Below are positions 8,580 through 18,176 of a stretch of DNA of 64,000 nucleotides, one piece after another. The position numbers and the translations under genes are program-made. Where the stretch lies: contig NZ_JAUHQA010000001.1 of assembly GCF_030418295.1 (NCBI RefSeq), positions 558,001-622,000 of the forward strand, in the 5' to 3' direction. The notes under the pieces were generated by a model. The model ran no database searches. It had not been told where the DNA came from and worked only from the letters and a program-made list of their open reading frames with translations. How positions within the stretch are numbered: position 1 is the stretch's first letter; the number at the start of each line of letters is the position of its first letter. The DNA comes from Demequina muriae. Lineage in GTDB: Bacteria; Actinomycetota; Actinomycetes; Actinomycetales; Demequinaceae.

Positions 8580-10262
8580 TCAGTCGCGCGTGAGCTTGCG
8601 GTAGGTCACGCGGTGCGGGCGGGCCGCATCGGCACCCAGACGCTCGACCTTGTTCTCCTCATACGCCTCGAAGTTGCCCTCGAACCAGTACCAGTTGGCC
8701 GGGTTCTCGTCGGTGCCCTCGTAGGCGAGGATGTGGGTCGCGACGCGGTCGAGGAACCACCGGTCGTGAGAGACCACCACGGCGCAGCCGGGGAACTCGA
8801 GGAGCGCGTTCTCGAGCGAGCCGAGCGTCTCGACGTCCAGGTCGTTGGTGGGCTCGTCGAGGAGCAGGACGTTGCCGCCCTCCTTGAGCGTGAGCGCGAG
8901 GTTCAGACGGTTGCGCTCTCCACCGGACAGCACGCCGGCGGCCTTCTGCTGGTCGGGCCCCTTGAATCCGAACGCGCCCACGTAGGCACGCGACGGCATC
9001 TCGACGTTGCCCACCTTGATGAAGTCCAGACCGTCGGAGACGACCTCGAACAGCGACTTCTTGGGGTCGATGCCGCCGCGGCTCTGGTCGACGTAGCTGA
9101 CCTTGACGGTCTCGCCGATCTTGAGGTCGCCGCCGTCGAGCGGCTCCAGGCCGACGATGGTCTTGAACAGCGTGGTCTTGCCCACGCCGTTGGGGCCGAT
9201 CACGCCGACGATGCCGTTGCGCGGCAGCGAGAAGGACAGGCCGTCGATGAGCGTGCGGTCGCCGAACCCCTTGTTGAGGTCCTTGGCCTCCAGCACCAGC
9301 GAGCCCAGACGCGGGCCCGGCGGGATCTGAATCTCTTCGAAGTCGAGCTTCTTGGTGCGCTCGGCCTCGGCGGCCATCTCCTCGTAGCGACCCAGGCGGG
9401 CCTTGGACTTGGTGCGCTTGCCCTTCGCGTTGGAGCGCACCCACTCGAGCTCCTCCTTGAGGCGCTTGGACAGCTTGGCGTCCTTCTTGCCCTGAACGGC
9501 CAGGCGCTCCTGCTTCTTCTCGAGGTACGTCGAGTAGTTGCCCTCGTAGGGGTAGAGGTGGCCGCGGTCGACCTCGCAGATCCACTGCGCGACGTGGTCC
9601 AGGAAGTACCGGTCGTGAGTGACGGCCAGCACCGCGCCGGAGTACTTCGCGAGGTGCTGCTCGAGCCACAGCACGGACTCGGCGTCAAGGTGGTTGGTGG
9701 GCTCGTCGAGCAGCAGGAGGTCGGGCTTCTCGAGCAGCAGCTTGCACAGCGCCACGCGCCTGCGCTCACCACCGGACAGCACCGAGACGTCGGCGTCCGC
9801 TGGCGGGCACCGGAGTGCATCCATCGCCTGCTCGAGCTGGCTGTCGAGGTCCCACGCGTCGGCGTGGTCGAGCTCCTCCTGCAGAGTGCCCATCTCGGCC
9901 AGCAGCGTGTCGTAGTCCGCGTCGGGGTTCGCCATCTCCTCGGAGATCTGGTTGAACCGGTCGAGCTTGCCCTTGATCTCGGCCACGCCCTCTTCGACAT
10001 TGCCGAGGACGGTCTTCTCTTCGTTCAGCGGCGGCTCCTGGAGGAGGATGCCCACCGTGTACCCGTCGCTGAGTCGGGCCTCGCCATTGGACGGCTGCTC
10101 GAGCCCCGCCATGATCTTGAGGATCGTCGACTTTCCGGCTCCGTTGGGGCCGACCATGCCGATCTTCGCGCCTGGGTAGAACGACATCGTGACGTCATCG
10201 AGGATGACCTTGTCGCCGTGCGCCTTGCGCGTCTTGTACATCGAGTAGATGAACTCTGCCAC
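8580..10262 (-). CDS. ettA: ABC-F ribosome-associated ATPase, energy-dependent translational throttle EttA
   Basis: Soluble twin-ATPase ABC-F protein (560 residues) that binds the ribosomal E site and gates early elongation according to ATP/ADP in E. coli EttA. Both ATPase domains are intact: Walker A GPNGAGKST and GPNGVGKTT, signatures VLSGGERRRVAL and VLSGGERNRLNL, Walker B LLLLDEPTNHLDAES and VLLLDEPTNDLDVET. An arm insertion between the Q-loop and signature of domain 1 (FNQISEEMANPDADYDTL region) and a basic linker rich in Lys/Arg distinguish EttA from resistance ABC-Fs. GTG start at 10262 with GGAG 5 nt upstream; the open frame extends further 5' but without family similarity. Confidence 0.95.
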   Translation of the reverse strand: MAEFIYSMYKTRKAHGDKVILDDVTMSFYPGAKIGMVGPNGAGKSTILKIMAGLEQPSNGEARLSDGYTVGILLQEPPLNEEKTVLGNVEEGVAEIKGKLDRFNQISEEMANPDADYDTLLAEMGTLQEELDHADAWDLDSQLEQAMDALRCPPADADVSVLSGGERRRVALCKLLLEKPDLLLLDEPTNHLDAESVLWLEQHLAKYSGAVLAVTHDRYFLDHVAQWICEVDRGHLYPYEGNYSTYLEKKQERLAVQGKKDAKLSKRLKEELEWVRSNAKGKRTKSKARLGRYEEMAAEAERTKKLDFEEIQIPPGPRLGSLVLEAKDLNKGFGDRTLIDGLSFSLPRNGIVGVIGPNGVGKTTLFKTIVGLEPLDGGDLKIGETVKVSYVDQSRGGIDPKKSLFEVVSDGLDFIKVGNVEMPSRAYVGAFGFKGPDQQKAAGVLSGGERNRLNLALTLKEGGNVLLLDEPTNDLDVETLGSLENALLEFPGCAVVVSHDRWFLDRVATHILAYEGTDENPANWYWFEGNFEAYEENKVERLGADAARPHRVTYRKLTRD

Positions 10263-10411
10263 TGCAACTCCGTGAGATCTTTGGGTGGCGCCGATGCGCC
10301 TGCTGACATGCCTCCACCAGCCTACGCGGTCTGCGCTCACCGCCTCACGGGAGCAGGGGACGGCGGAGCCCCGCGCGCCGACGAGGGGTTGTCGACGCGC
10401 GGGGAGTCTGG

Positions 10412-10921
10412 TCACACCAGTGCCGCTGGTCGCCCGTCGACCTCCTCCTCGGCATCCTCACTGTCCTGCGCCGGGTCCGCGATCGTCTCCGTGTCGTCGT
10501 CGGGAATCGAGTCGACCGGCTCCTCCTCCGGCGCCTCGTCCTCGCCGCCGGAGACGACCGCGCGCGTGAAGGTCGCGAGGCCCTTGGTGAGGTCGTGGCC
10601 CACGCACGTGGCGTCGAGCTGCAGGCCCCAGTGCGTCACCTTCTGCGCATCGGTCCACTCGTTCGTGCGCAGCCGTCCCTCGACGATCACCGGCTGTCCC
10701 GTGCGGACCGACTCCGCGACGAGCCGCGCGCTGTCGCGGAACACCCGCACCGTGAACCACTCCGTGTTGCCGTCGGTCCACTTGTCGGTGCTGCGGTCGA
10801 AGTACCGCGCCGTCTGCGCGAGCCTGAACGTGCACATGGGCGGCCCCTCCCCGTCCCGCGTCACCACCAGCCGCGGGTCGGTGGCGACCCACCCGGTCAC
10901 CGTCATGGTCAGATCCTTCAT
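10412..10921 (-). CDS. ssb: Single-stranded DNA-binding protein paralogue (OB fold)
   Basis: 169-residue OB-fold protein. The first 120 residues carry the SSB pattern MTVTGWVATDPRLVVTRDG, FRLAQTARYFDR, TEWFTVRVFRDSARLVAESV and GQPVIVEGRLRTNEW. The C-terminal 50 residues are very acidic (EDEAPEEEPVDS, DDDTETIADP), yet the protein ends in GRPAALV and lacks the terminal Asp-Asp-x-x-Pro-Phe tip through which housekeeping SSB recruits partners. It is therefore likely an auxiliary SSB, as found beside the main replicative copy in other actinomycetes. Lies between proC and ettA on the same strand. Confidence 0.9.
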   Translation of the reverse strand: MKDLTMTVTGWVATDPRLVVTRDGEGPPMCTFRLAQTARYFDRSTDKWTDGNTEWFTVRVFRDSARLVAESVRTGQPVIVEGRLRTNEWTDAQKVTHWGLQLDATCVGHDLTKGLATFTRAVVSGGEDEAPEEEPVDSIPDDDTETIADPAQDSEDAEEEVDGRPAALV

Positions 10922-11106
10922 GCTGCCTCCTCGACTCGTGCCGCTGTCTGCGGCTGATCCCAGGCTGACCCGATGCGGCGTCGGCGCGCCTCGGCACGAG
11001 GCGAATGTGGTGGAGGGTGCGCGCGCACGCGGACGTGTGGACAGCGCGCGCCAAGCACGGCGGGCAGATCCACGGTGGCCGCGGCAGCGGCCGAGAAGCG
11101 GACGGC

Positions 11107-11934
11107 TCAGCCGCGACCGAGCTCGCGAGCACGCGCGGTCGCGGCGCCCACCCCCGCGGCGAGCGCCTCGGCCAGCCCGTGCTCCACGAAGGCCCCCAGC
11201 GCGGCGGCGGTCGATCCCCCCGGGCTCGTGACCTCGACTCGCAGGTCGCCGGGCTCACGGCCGGTCGACTCGAGGTACGCCACCGCTCCCCCGATCATCG
11301 CGGGCACCATGCGCGCCGCCTGCTCGGGCGACAGCCCCTGCGAGACCGCGGCCTCCCTCATCGCCTCGATCACGGCGTACACATAGGCGGGACCCGAGCC
11401 GACCACGGCGGAGAAGGCGTCGATGAGGTCTTCGTCCAGCTCCTCGACAGCGCCCGTCGGCGCGAACAACTCGTGCACCCGCGCGTTCGTCCCCGCTGGC
11501 GCCCCGGGCGCGACCGCGAACGCCGTCACCCCACGCCCCACCGCCACAGGCGTGTTCGGCATCGTCCGCACCAGCGCGGCGCCCGCGGGAAGCACCGACG
11601 CCAGGTCCGCGAGCCGCACACCGCCCGCGACGGACACGACGAGCGCGCCCGGCGCGAGTGCATCGGCGATCTCCCCCGCCAGTGCCACGATCGCGTGGGG
11701 CTTGACTCCCAGCACCACCACGTCGGCCTCGGCGACGGCGTCCACATTCGCGGACGGCACGTCAGCGACGGGGACATGCGAGACGTGCGTGAGCCCGTCC
11801 GCCCACGCGGGACGGGAGGAACCCGTGGTGAGTCGCAGCTCCGGTGCGGGGTCGAGCGACGCCCATCGCTGCGCCAACGCGCCGGCCATGTTCCCGGCCC
11901 CCAGCACCGCGATCACGCGGTGGTGCGAGCTCAC
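11107..11934 (-). CDS. proC: Pyrroline-5-carboxylate reductase
   Basis: Last step of proline synthesis: reduction of pyrroline-5-carboxylate with NAD(P)H. 275 residues. N-terminal Rossmann motif VLGAGNMAGALA; VVLGVKPHAI; VVSVAGGVRLADL; MPNTPVAVGRG; and the C-terminal dimer signature VGSGPAYVYAVIEAMREAAVSQGL followed by VTSPGGSTAAAL (cited here in parts). GTG start at 11934 overlaps the stop of the upstream GTPase gene by GTGA. Sitting behind two dynamin-like GTPases may simply reflect a shared promoter; proline is also an osmolyte. Confidence 0.95.
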   Translation of the reverse strand: MSSHHRVIAVLGAGNMAGALAQRWASLDPAPELRLTTGSSRPAWADGLTHVSHVPVADVPSANVDAVAEADVVVLGVKPHAIVALAGEIADALAPGALVVSVAGGVRLADLASVLPAGAALVRTMPNTPVAVGRGVTAFAVAPGAPAGTNARVHELFAPTGAVEELDEDLIDAFSAVVGSGPAYVYAVIEAMREAAVSQGLSPEQAARMVPAMIGGAVAYLESTGREPGDLRVEVTSPGGSTAAALGAFVEHGLAEALAAGVGAATARARELGRG

Positions 11935-13277
11935 GCGGCGCCCTCCTGGTCGAGCTCGGTGAGCTCATCGAGCGCCCGGTACGCCTGGTGAATGGTCTCG
12001 GTGGGCTCCAGCACGGCGGGCAGCACCTCGCGCCTGACAGCGGCACGTCCCACCTCGAGCGTGCGCCTGCGCGCGGACGATGCGGCGGCGGCCTTCCCGA
12101 ACAGTGCTCGCCACCCATGCACCGGCTCGATCGTCGGCCAGTGCGCGTCCTCGAGCGACTCCTCGATGCGGCGCGCCAGGTCGGAGGCGCCCTCGACGGC
12201 CTCGGAGACCACCCGTCGCCACGCGACCGGGAGTCCTTCGGTCGCGGCGTCGATCCAGTCGAGACGCTCGCGCTCGACGGTGTGCACCGGCGCTCGCCAC
12301 GTGGTGCTCAGTTCTCCGTGAGCGCCTCGCGCCCGCGCGGCCGCAGCATCGGCCCTGGCATCGACGCCCGCGGCGCGAGCGAGCGCGGCGACCAGCTCGT
12401 CGACATCGGGCAGCTGCGGGTCGGCATCCTTCGCCAGCGCCCCCGCGAGCGAGCGACCGGCGCTGACCAGATCCGACCGCACCGCCTCGGCGGCGACGGT
12501 GCGCGCGGACACCGCGCCCGCCAGCTCGGCGCGCAGGATGTCCAGACCGTGCCCTGTGCGAGCGGACACCGGCATCACCGGCACCTGCGTCATGCCGTCA
12601 ACCGCGAGCAGGCGCTGCAGATCACGCGCCACGGCCCAGGCGTCCTCGGTGGACAGCCGGTCCACGTGATTCAGCACGACGAGGGACGGCCGGTCCCGTT
12701 CGGAGGCAGCCTTGAGATAGAACTGATGAAGCGCGTGGTCCGCGTACTTCTGCGGGTCGACCACCCACAGCAGCAGGTCAGCCATCGGCACGATGCGGTC
12801 CACGATCTCGCGGTTCGCCGCGTTGATCGAGTCGTGGTCGGGCAGGTCGAGCAGCACCATGCCGGACAGCGTCGCCTCGTCGTCGGAGTCGAGCTGGTCG
12901 ATCTCCCGCCCGAGCCGCCGATCAGGTGACACCTCGAGCCAATCGAGCAGCGCATCGGCCCTGTCCCCCCACACCGCCGCGCTCACGTGCGACGTGGTGG
13001 GGCGGGCGACGCCCGGCACAGCGAACTCGCGTCCGACGATCGCGTTGAACAGGCTGGACTTCCCCGACCCCGTGCCGCCGGCGAGCGCGACCACCGTGAA
13101 GTCGACTCCCATCGCGAGCCGCTGGTCGCACCGTTCGATGGTCGCGCGCACCTCCTCGCGCACACCGGAGGGAATCGCCTCGGACGCCCACTCCATCGAC
13201 GAGCGCAGCCGCGCCACCCGCTCGACGAGCACCGTCGTCTCGGAGGGCGGCTCGACGTGCTCGAACTGGATGCTCAC
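11931..13277 (-). CDS. Dynamin-like GTPase, second of a tandem pair
   Basis: 448-residue GTPase. P-loop GGTGSGKSS (67-75), switch I ARPTTSHV (91-98), G3 DLPDHDS (144-150) and G4 NHVD (203-206) are all present, so nucleotide binding is likely intact. The C-terminal half is helical, Ala/Arg/Glu rich, with no clear membrane helix. GTG start overlaps the stop of the upstream GTPase by four bases and the gene in turn overlaps proC, so the three are translationally coupled. Paired bacterial dynamins (for example Streptomyces DynA/DynB, established to act at sporulation septa) are the nearest functional precedent; equivalence is inference. Confidence 0.8.
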   Translation of the reverse strand: MSIQFEHVEPPSETTVLVERVARLRSSMEWASEAIPSGVREEVRATIERCDQRLAMGVDFTVVALAGGTGSGKSSLFNAIVGREFAVPGVARPTTSHVSAAVWGDRADALLDWLEVSPDRRLGREIDQLDSDDEATLSGMVLLDLPDHDSINAANREIVDRIVPMADLLLWVVDPQKYADHALHQFYLKAASERDRPSLVVLNHVDRLSTEDAWAVARDLQRLLAVDGMTQVPVMPVSARTGHGLDILRAELAGAVSARTVAAEAVRSDLVSAGRSLAGALAKDADPQLPDVDELVAALARAAGVDARADAAAARARGAHGELSTTWRAPVHTVERERLDWIDAATEGLPVAWRRVVSEAVEGASDLARRIEESLEDAHWPTIEPVHGWRALFGKAAAASSARRRTLEVGRAAVRREVLPAVLEPTETIHQAYRALDELTELDQEGAA

Positions 13278-14863
13278 ATCAGGCCCCTGAGCTCGGCGCG
13301 ACGCAGGCGCACCGAGGATGAGGCCTCGGGCAGCAGCGAGGTGACGTCGGTGGGACGCATCATGTCGAGCGCCTCGCGGTTGATGCAGTACCGGCGTGCG
13401 CCGGTGAGCTCCGCACGCGACAGATGGAGGACGTCGCCCAGGCTGGGGGTGACGAGGGTGCCCAGCAGCATGCGCGCCGGCTCGACGCCCAGCGCGGCCG
13501 ATGCGAGGGTTGCCGCGAGCCCGTCCTCACCGAGCACCTCGGCGCCTCGGGAGGCGCCCGGCAGGCGCATCACCTGCTCACGGATCTTGGACAGCCACGC
13601 GCGGGTCGCGTCGGCGGCGCGACGCTCGCGCATCACGCGTGCGTCGCGCGGGTCCCGCTGTGCCGCGAGCCACCGGCCGGGCGACTCGTCCCCATGAGTC
13701 AGCGCCGTGACCATGGCCTCGGACGCGGTGTCGGCGTCGCGGGCGAGGGTCGCCTCGACGGCCTCGATCACCTCGATCTCGATCACGCGCAGCGCCTCGT
13801 CGCGCAGCTCGCGGGCGCTGCGACGCTTCACCCAGGCGCTGTTGCGCAGCTTGTGAAGAGGCCCGCCCTCGGCGCACGCGGTGTCCCAGCGCGCCTCGAG
13901 AGAGCCGGTCGGGACGGCCTTGTACCAGGCGTCCCCGCCTGCGGCCTCGGCCCGGGCCGCGCATCGGCGCACCTCGGATCGGACCTCCTTGGCAGCCGCG
14001 GCCTGGTCGTCCATGCGCTCGGCGAGGGTCTCGAGCCACTCCTTGAGAGACTCGGTGGCGCCGTGCATGGTGCGCTCGACGATGGTCGCGGCCGAGGCTG
14101 CGGCGACGCCCTCGAGCCACCGGCCCAGGCCCCCCACGACGTCGTGGGGCAGGCGCGCGCCACCCTCGGTGTCCTCGGGGATCACGAACAGCGGCAGCGC
14201 CTCCAGCGACTCGCTCGCCAGCCGGTCCACGAGCTCGCGCCGCACCTGGGCCGCGACGTCGACCGTCACTCGGTTCAGCACCATGGCGATGGATGCGCCG
14301 CGCTCGGCGCCGCGGCGAAGCGCCTCCCACGGCACCGCGTCGCCGTAGCGGGCGGCGGTGGTGACGAAGATCCACAGGTCCGCGGCTTCGAGCAGCTGCT
14401 CGGCGACGAGGCGGTTCTCGCCGCGCACCGAATCAAGGTCGGGAGAGTCGATCAGCGCAAGCCCGCGAGGCACGGCCTCGGTCGCGATCACCTTGGCCTC
14501 GTGCGCGATCGAGCTCAGCACATCGGCGTCGAGGGGGTGGTGGAACACGTGCGGCACCTTGGTGGTCGGGCGCAGCACGCCCGACGCCGTGAGCTGCTCG
14601 TCGAGCAGCGCATTCACCACCGTGGACTTGCCGGCTCCGGTCGACCCTGCCACCACCACGATGGCGGGCGACGCCTCTTCACGCACGCGCGGGATGAGGT
14701 GGTGATCGAGCTGGTCGAGCATGTGCGCGCGCAGCTCACGGGTGCTCTCGGCGTCGCCCAGCGGGATCGGCAGCTCGATGCCCGCCACGACGTCGCGGGT
14801 GTCCACAAGAGCGTCGAGGAGCGCGCCGGGATGCGACCATGTCTTGATCGGCCGGATCGTCAT
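13274..14863 (-). CDS. Dynamin-like GTPase, first of a tandem pair
   Basis: 529-residue GTPase. P-loop AGSTGAGKST (72-81), switch I RPTTKVPHV (98-106) and G3 DSPDLDS (139-145) are clear. The G4 motif reads LNRVTVD instead of an [NT]KxD motif, so guanine specificity may be weakened. A long helical C-terminal half follows, with a weakly hydrophobic segment near residues 450-480 (TLASAALGV, MLLGTLVTP) that could insert shallowly in a membrane. ATG 14863 has GGAGGAGGGA about 10 nt upstream. First gene of a GTPase-GTPase-proC operon. Function unknown; membrane remodelling or division is a guess from family. Confidence 0.78.
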   Translation of the reverse strand: MTIRPIKTWSHPGALLDALVDTRDVVAGIELPIPLGDAESTRELRAHMLDQLDHHLIPRVREEASPAIVVVAGSTGAGKSTVVNALLDEQLTASGVLRPTTKVPHVFHHPLDADVLSSIAHEAKVIATEAVPRGLALIDSPDLDSVRGENRLVAEQLLEAADLWIFVTTAARYGDAVPWEALRRGAERGASIAMVLNRVTVDVAAQVRRELVDRLASESLEALPLFVIPEDTEGGARLPHDVVGGLGRWLEGVAAASAATIVERTMHGATESLKEWLETLAERMDDQAAAAKEVRSEVRRCAARAEAAGGDAWYKAVPTGSLEARWDTACAEGGPLHKLRNSAWVKRRSARELRDEALRVIEIEVIEAVEATLARDADTASEAMVTALTHGDESPGRWLAAQRDPRDARVMRERRAADATRAWLSKIREQVMRLPGASRGAEVLGEDGLAATLASAALGVEPARMLLGTLVTPSLGDVLHLSRAELTGARRYCINREALDMMRPTDVTSLLPEASSSVRLRRAELRGLM

Positions 14864-15064
14864 GCCGGTACGGTCCCTCCTCCTCGCGCAGGCGTGCCGC
14901 GAGCGCAGTGATCAGGTTACCGTGCCCACGTCCCGCGCCTCACATCGTCAGGCCTGGTTCCGCCCCATAACGCGAGCGCGGACGGCCGATGCGCGGGCGG
15001 GCCCGCTTTTCCGGGCGGCGAGGGTGCCAGTACGCTGGGGATTCGTGCCTCGCGCACGCCCGTC

Positions 15065-15137
<73 letters not shown>

Positions 15138-15161
15138 CCGTCGCTCTCCCCGTCCCCTTCC

Positions 15162-15225
15162 CCCTGTCCGGCGCTCATGGACCCCTGCCGCGCGCATCGG
15201 CCCCCTGTCCGGCAGTGGTGGTCGG
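15162..15225 (-). repeat. Two minus-oriented copies of the dispersed repeat after tRNA-Arg
   Basis: CCCTGTCCGGCGCTCATGG at 15162-15180 and CCCCTGTCCGGCAGTGGTGG at about 15202-15221. A GCGCATCGGC motif (15192-15201) lies between them. Confidence 0.6.
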
Positions 15226-15248
15226 GCCGTGGACGGAACGGTCCCGAC

Positions 15249-15722
15249 TCAGAGCCTGAGCTTGGCGAGCAGGTCCTGCAACAGTTCCAACTCGTCATCG
15301 GTCAACGACTGGATGGCGCCGTCGTCGGCCTCCAGCACCTTGTCCACCACCCGCTCCACCAAGGCGCGACCGGCAGGGGTGAGCGCCACCAGCACGGTGC
15401 GCCCCTGCTCCGCAGGACGCCGCCGCACCAGGTCGCTGCGCTCCGCTCGCGCGATGCGCTGGGAGATCGCCCCGGCCGAGACAAGCGTCTGCTCGGCGAG
15501 TTCGCGCGTGGAAAGGGTGTACCCAGGCCCCGACCGTCGCAGGGTGCTCAGCAGGTCCAACGTGGCGGCGTCGACGCCGAGCTCGTGGAGGACGCGCTCG
15601 CGTTCGCGTTGCAGCTGCCGCGCCGCGCGCTTGATCGCAGAGACCACCGTGATCGATCGAGTCGACGTCTCCGGACGCTCCTGCCGCCATGCTGCGGCGA
15701 TCTGATGCGGCGAGATTCCCAT
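15249..15722 (-). CDS. MarR-family transcriptional regulator
   Basis: Winged-helix regulator, 157 residues from ATG 15722 (GGGGAGGGGG lies about 6 nt upstream; the frame extends further 5' into the operator region, which is less likely). The wHTH core reads GVDAATLDLLSTLRR, YTLSTRELAEQTLVSAGAIS (recognition helix) and QRIARAERSDLVRRRPAEQG, then the wing RTVLVALTPAGRALVERVV. Divergent from the SDR gene across 78 nt that hold a perfect palindrome, so it probably represses that gene and itself. Ligand unknown. Confidence 0.9.
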   Translation of the reverse strand: MGISPHQIAAAWRQERPETSTRSITVVSAIKRAARQLQRERERVLHELGVDAATLDLLSTLRRSGPGYTLSTRELAEQTLVSAGAISQRIARAERSDLVRRRPAEQGRTVLVALTPAGRALVERVVDKVLEADDGAIQSLTDDELELLQDLLAKLRL

Positions 15723-15758
15723 CCTGACCCCCTCCCCTTGATCCTCGGAAGTTTCTAT

Positions 15759-15772
15759 GTTTAGGTCTAAAC
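15759..15772. promoter_or_regulatory. Palindromic MarR operator candidate
   Basis: GTTTAGGTCTAAAC, a perfect 6+2+6 palindrome in the MarR/SDR divergent gap. AT-rich against a GC-rich background. Size and position fit a MarR dimer site. Confidence 0.6.
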
Positions 15773-15800
15773 GTAACGCATCACGACGGAAGGACACACC

Positions 15801-16520
15801 ATGGGCAGGGAAGTACTGGTCACCGGCGGCAGCGGTGGGATCGGGTTCGCCATCGCGCAGGCATTCGCCGACTCAGGCGACGCCGTGACGATCACGGGTC
15901 GCGATCACGATCGGCTCCAGGCCGCAGGTGAGCGCATCGGCTCGCGCGTCGCCGTCGTCGATGCGGGCGATCCGGAGGACATCGCTTCGCTGCCTGGACT
16001 CTTCCCCGACGGCATCGACGTCATCGTGAACAATGCCGGAGGATTCGTAGGGTCGGCCGCGACGGCCACATCGTCGGTGCTCGATCACCAGCGACACTGG
16101 CTGGCGACCTTGAAGACCAACCTGCTGGGAGCGGTGCTCACCGTCATCTCCCTCGAGGAGAAGCTCCGCCGCGGTGGCTCGGTCGTGAGCATCGGATCGA
16201 TCGGCGCCGAGTATGCGGCCAACGCGTATTCCACGGCCAAGGCAGGACTCGCGGCCTGGAACGCCGGCGTATCCGAGCGTCTGGGTGCGCGAGACATCAC
16301 CGCGAACATCGTCTCGCCCGGCTTCATCGATGGCACCGACCTGTTCGGCGGACGGATGAGCGATGACCGACGCGCCCGACTCGTGGACCGCACGCACGTC
16401 AAGCGAGCCGGCCGCCCTGCCGATGTCGCCGCACTGGTGACCTTTCTCGCTTCGGAGCAGGCGCGCCACATCACGGGACAGACCCTTCATCTCAACGGTG
16501 GAGCCCACACCACCCGCTGA
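15801..16520 (+). CDS. Short-chain dehydrogenase/reductase
   Basis: NAD(P)-dependent oxidoreductase of the SDR superfamily, 239 residues. Cofactor motif TGGSGGIG near residue 8, NNAGG near 76, catalytic Ser in VSIGSIGAE and YSTAK (Tyr/Lys) about residues 137-141, then SPGFIDGT and a C-terminal ITGQTLHLNGG typical of the classical group. An Arg in ITGRDH after beta-2 suggests NADP preference. GGAAGGA is 7 nt before the ATG. Probably under control of the divergent MarR regulator. Substrate unknown. Confidence 0.9.
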   Translation: MGREVLVTGGSGGIGFAIAQAFADSGDAVTITGRDHDRLQAAGERIGSRVAVVDAGDPEDIASLPGLFPDGIDVIVNNAGGFVGSAATATSSVLDHQRHWLATLKTNLLGAVLTVISLEEKLRRGGSVVSIGSIGAEYAANAYSTAKAGLAAWNAGVSERLGARDITANIVSPGFIDGTDLFGGRMSDDRRARLVDRTHVKRAGRPADVAALVTFLASEQARHITGQTLHLNGGAHTTR

Positions 16521-16620
16521 GCGGATCGACTGCGCGCCGCGCGTCCAGGGGCGCCCTGCCTCGCTCTCGGCCGCCGACTGCGTGGGTGGCAGCTCCAGTC
16601 CGCTTCGCGCATCGGCCCTC

Positions 16621-16660
16621 TTGCGCTCTCGCTATTCAGCGTTACTATGTACTGGTAGTA
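16621..16660 (+). promoter_or_regulatory. Promoter and inverted repeat upstream of the PadR operon
   Basis: TTGCGC (16621-16626), 16-nt spacer, TACTAT (16643-16648). Inverted repeat TACTA (16643-16647)/TAGTA (16656-16660) overlaps the -10 box and a further AGTACT palindrome lies at 16671-16676. This is the likely PadR autoregulatory site. Confidence 0.5.
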
Positions 16661-16690
16661 AGCATCACTGAGTACTAGCGAGAGGCGGCC

Positions 16691-17020
16691 ATGGGCAAGC
16701 AGATGACGGAGATGCTCAAGGGCACTCTCGAGGGCCTCGTCCTCGCGATCCTGGCCGTGAACTCGGCGTACGGATACGAGATCACGGCACGGCTGCGGGA
16801 GCAGGGCTTCGCCGACATCGCTGAGGGAACCGTGTACGCCCTGCTCGTCAGGGTCGAGCAGCGCGGCCTCGTCGACGTCGAGAAGGTGCCGTCGGAGAAG
16901 GGTCCGCCGCGCAAGGTGTACTCACTCAACGCTCGAGGCGCCGAGTACCTCGACGACTTCTGGAGGACGTGGAGCTTCCTCTCGGATCGACTCGCACAGC
17001 TCCGCAACGAAGGGAAGTAG
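16691..17020 (+). CDS. PadR-family transcriptional regulator
   Basis: 109-residue winged-helix repressor of the short PadR-s2 type. MLKGTLEGLVLAILAV and YGYEITARLREQGFADIAEG lead into TVYALLVRVEQRGLVDVEK and the wing PPRKVYSLNARGAEYL. AGAGG stands 5 nt before the ATG. First gene of a four-gene operon (PadR, DUF1048, ABC ATPase, ABC permease); short PadR proteins in this arrangement usually sense the drug or lipid handled by the linked exporter. The ligand here is unknown. Confidence 0.92.
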   Translation: MGKQMTEMLKGTLEGLVLAILAVNSAYGYEITARLREQGFADIAEGTVYALLVRVEQRGLVDVEKVPSEKGPPRKVYSLNARGAEYLDDFWRTWSFLSDRLAQLRNEGK

Positions 17021-17022
17021 TC

Positions 17023-17387
17023 ATGGCCGCACGATGGATCGAGAAGGTCACCGGGGATCTCGGCGACAAGAAGCGCTACAAGGAGTACCGGAGCCGCATC
17101 ACGCAGCTGCCGGATGCCTACCGCCACACCGCCCTCGCGATCGAGCGGTACCTCATGAACATCGGCCCCACGGGCGATGGCAGGAGCCTCATCGCGATGC
17201 TTCACGACCTCGCCGACCTGCTCGAGCAGAGCGCGGCCGCGGGCACGCCGATCCGCGACCTCGTGGGTGCCGATCCCGTCGACTTCGTCGAGACCTTCAT
17301 GGAGAACTATGACGGCGGCAGCTGGATCCGCAAGGAGCGCACGCGCCTCGCTGACGCGATCGCACGCGCGGAGAAGGAGGAGCAGCC

Positions 17388-17391
<4 letters not shown>
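17023..17391 (+). CDS. DUF1048 family protein
   Basis: 122-residue soluble helical protein of the DUF1048 family, which in Firmicutes and Actinobacteria is commonly encoded directly after a PadR regulator and beside an ABC exporter. Recognised from the spacing KVTGDLGDKKRYKEYRSRI, LPDAYRHTALAIERYLMN and the C-terminal GGSWIRKERTRLADAI. ATG 17023 follows the padR stop by two nt (GGGAAG upstream). The end overlaps the ATPase start. No biochemical role is established. Confidence 0.88.

Positions 17392-18172
<781 letters not shown>

Positions 18173-18176
<4 letters not shown>

Noticed and set aside
8382-11231. Plus-strand open frame of 949 codons across ettA and ssb
   Set aside because: No domain is recognisable; both strands cannot be coding here and the minus strand has clear EttA and SSB motifs.
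15138-15248. tRNA-Arg as an integration (att) site
   Set aside because: The repeats after the tRNA are the general dispersed element, no integrase is present and no tRNA 3' end duplication is seen in the window.
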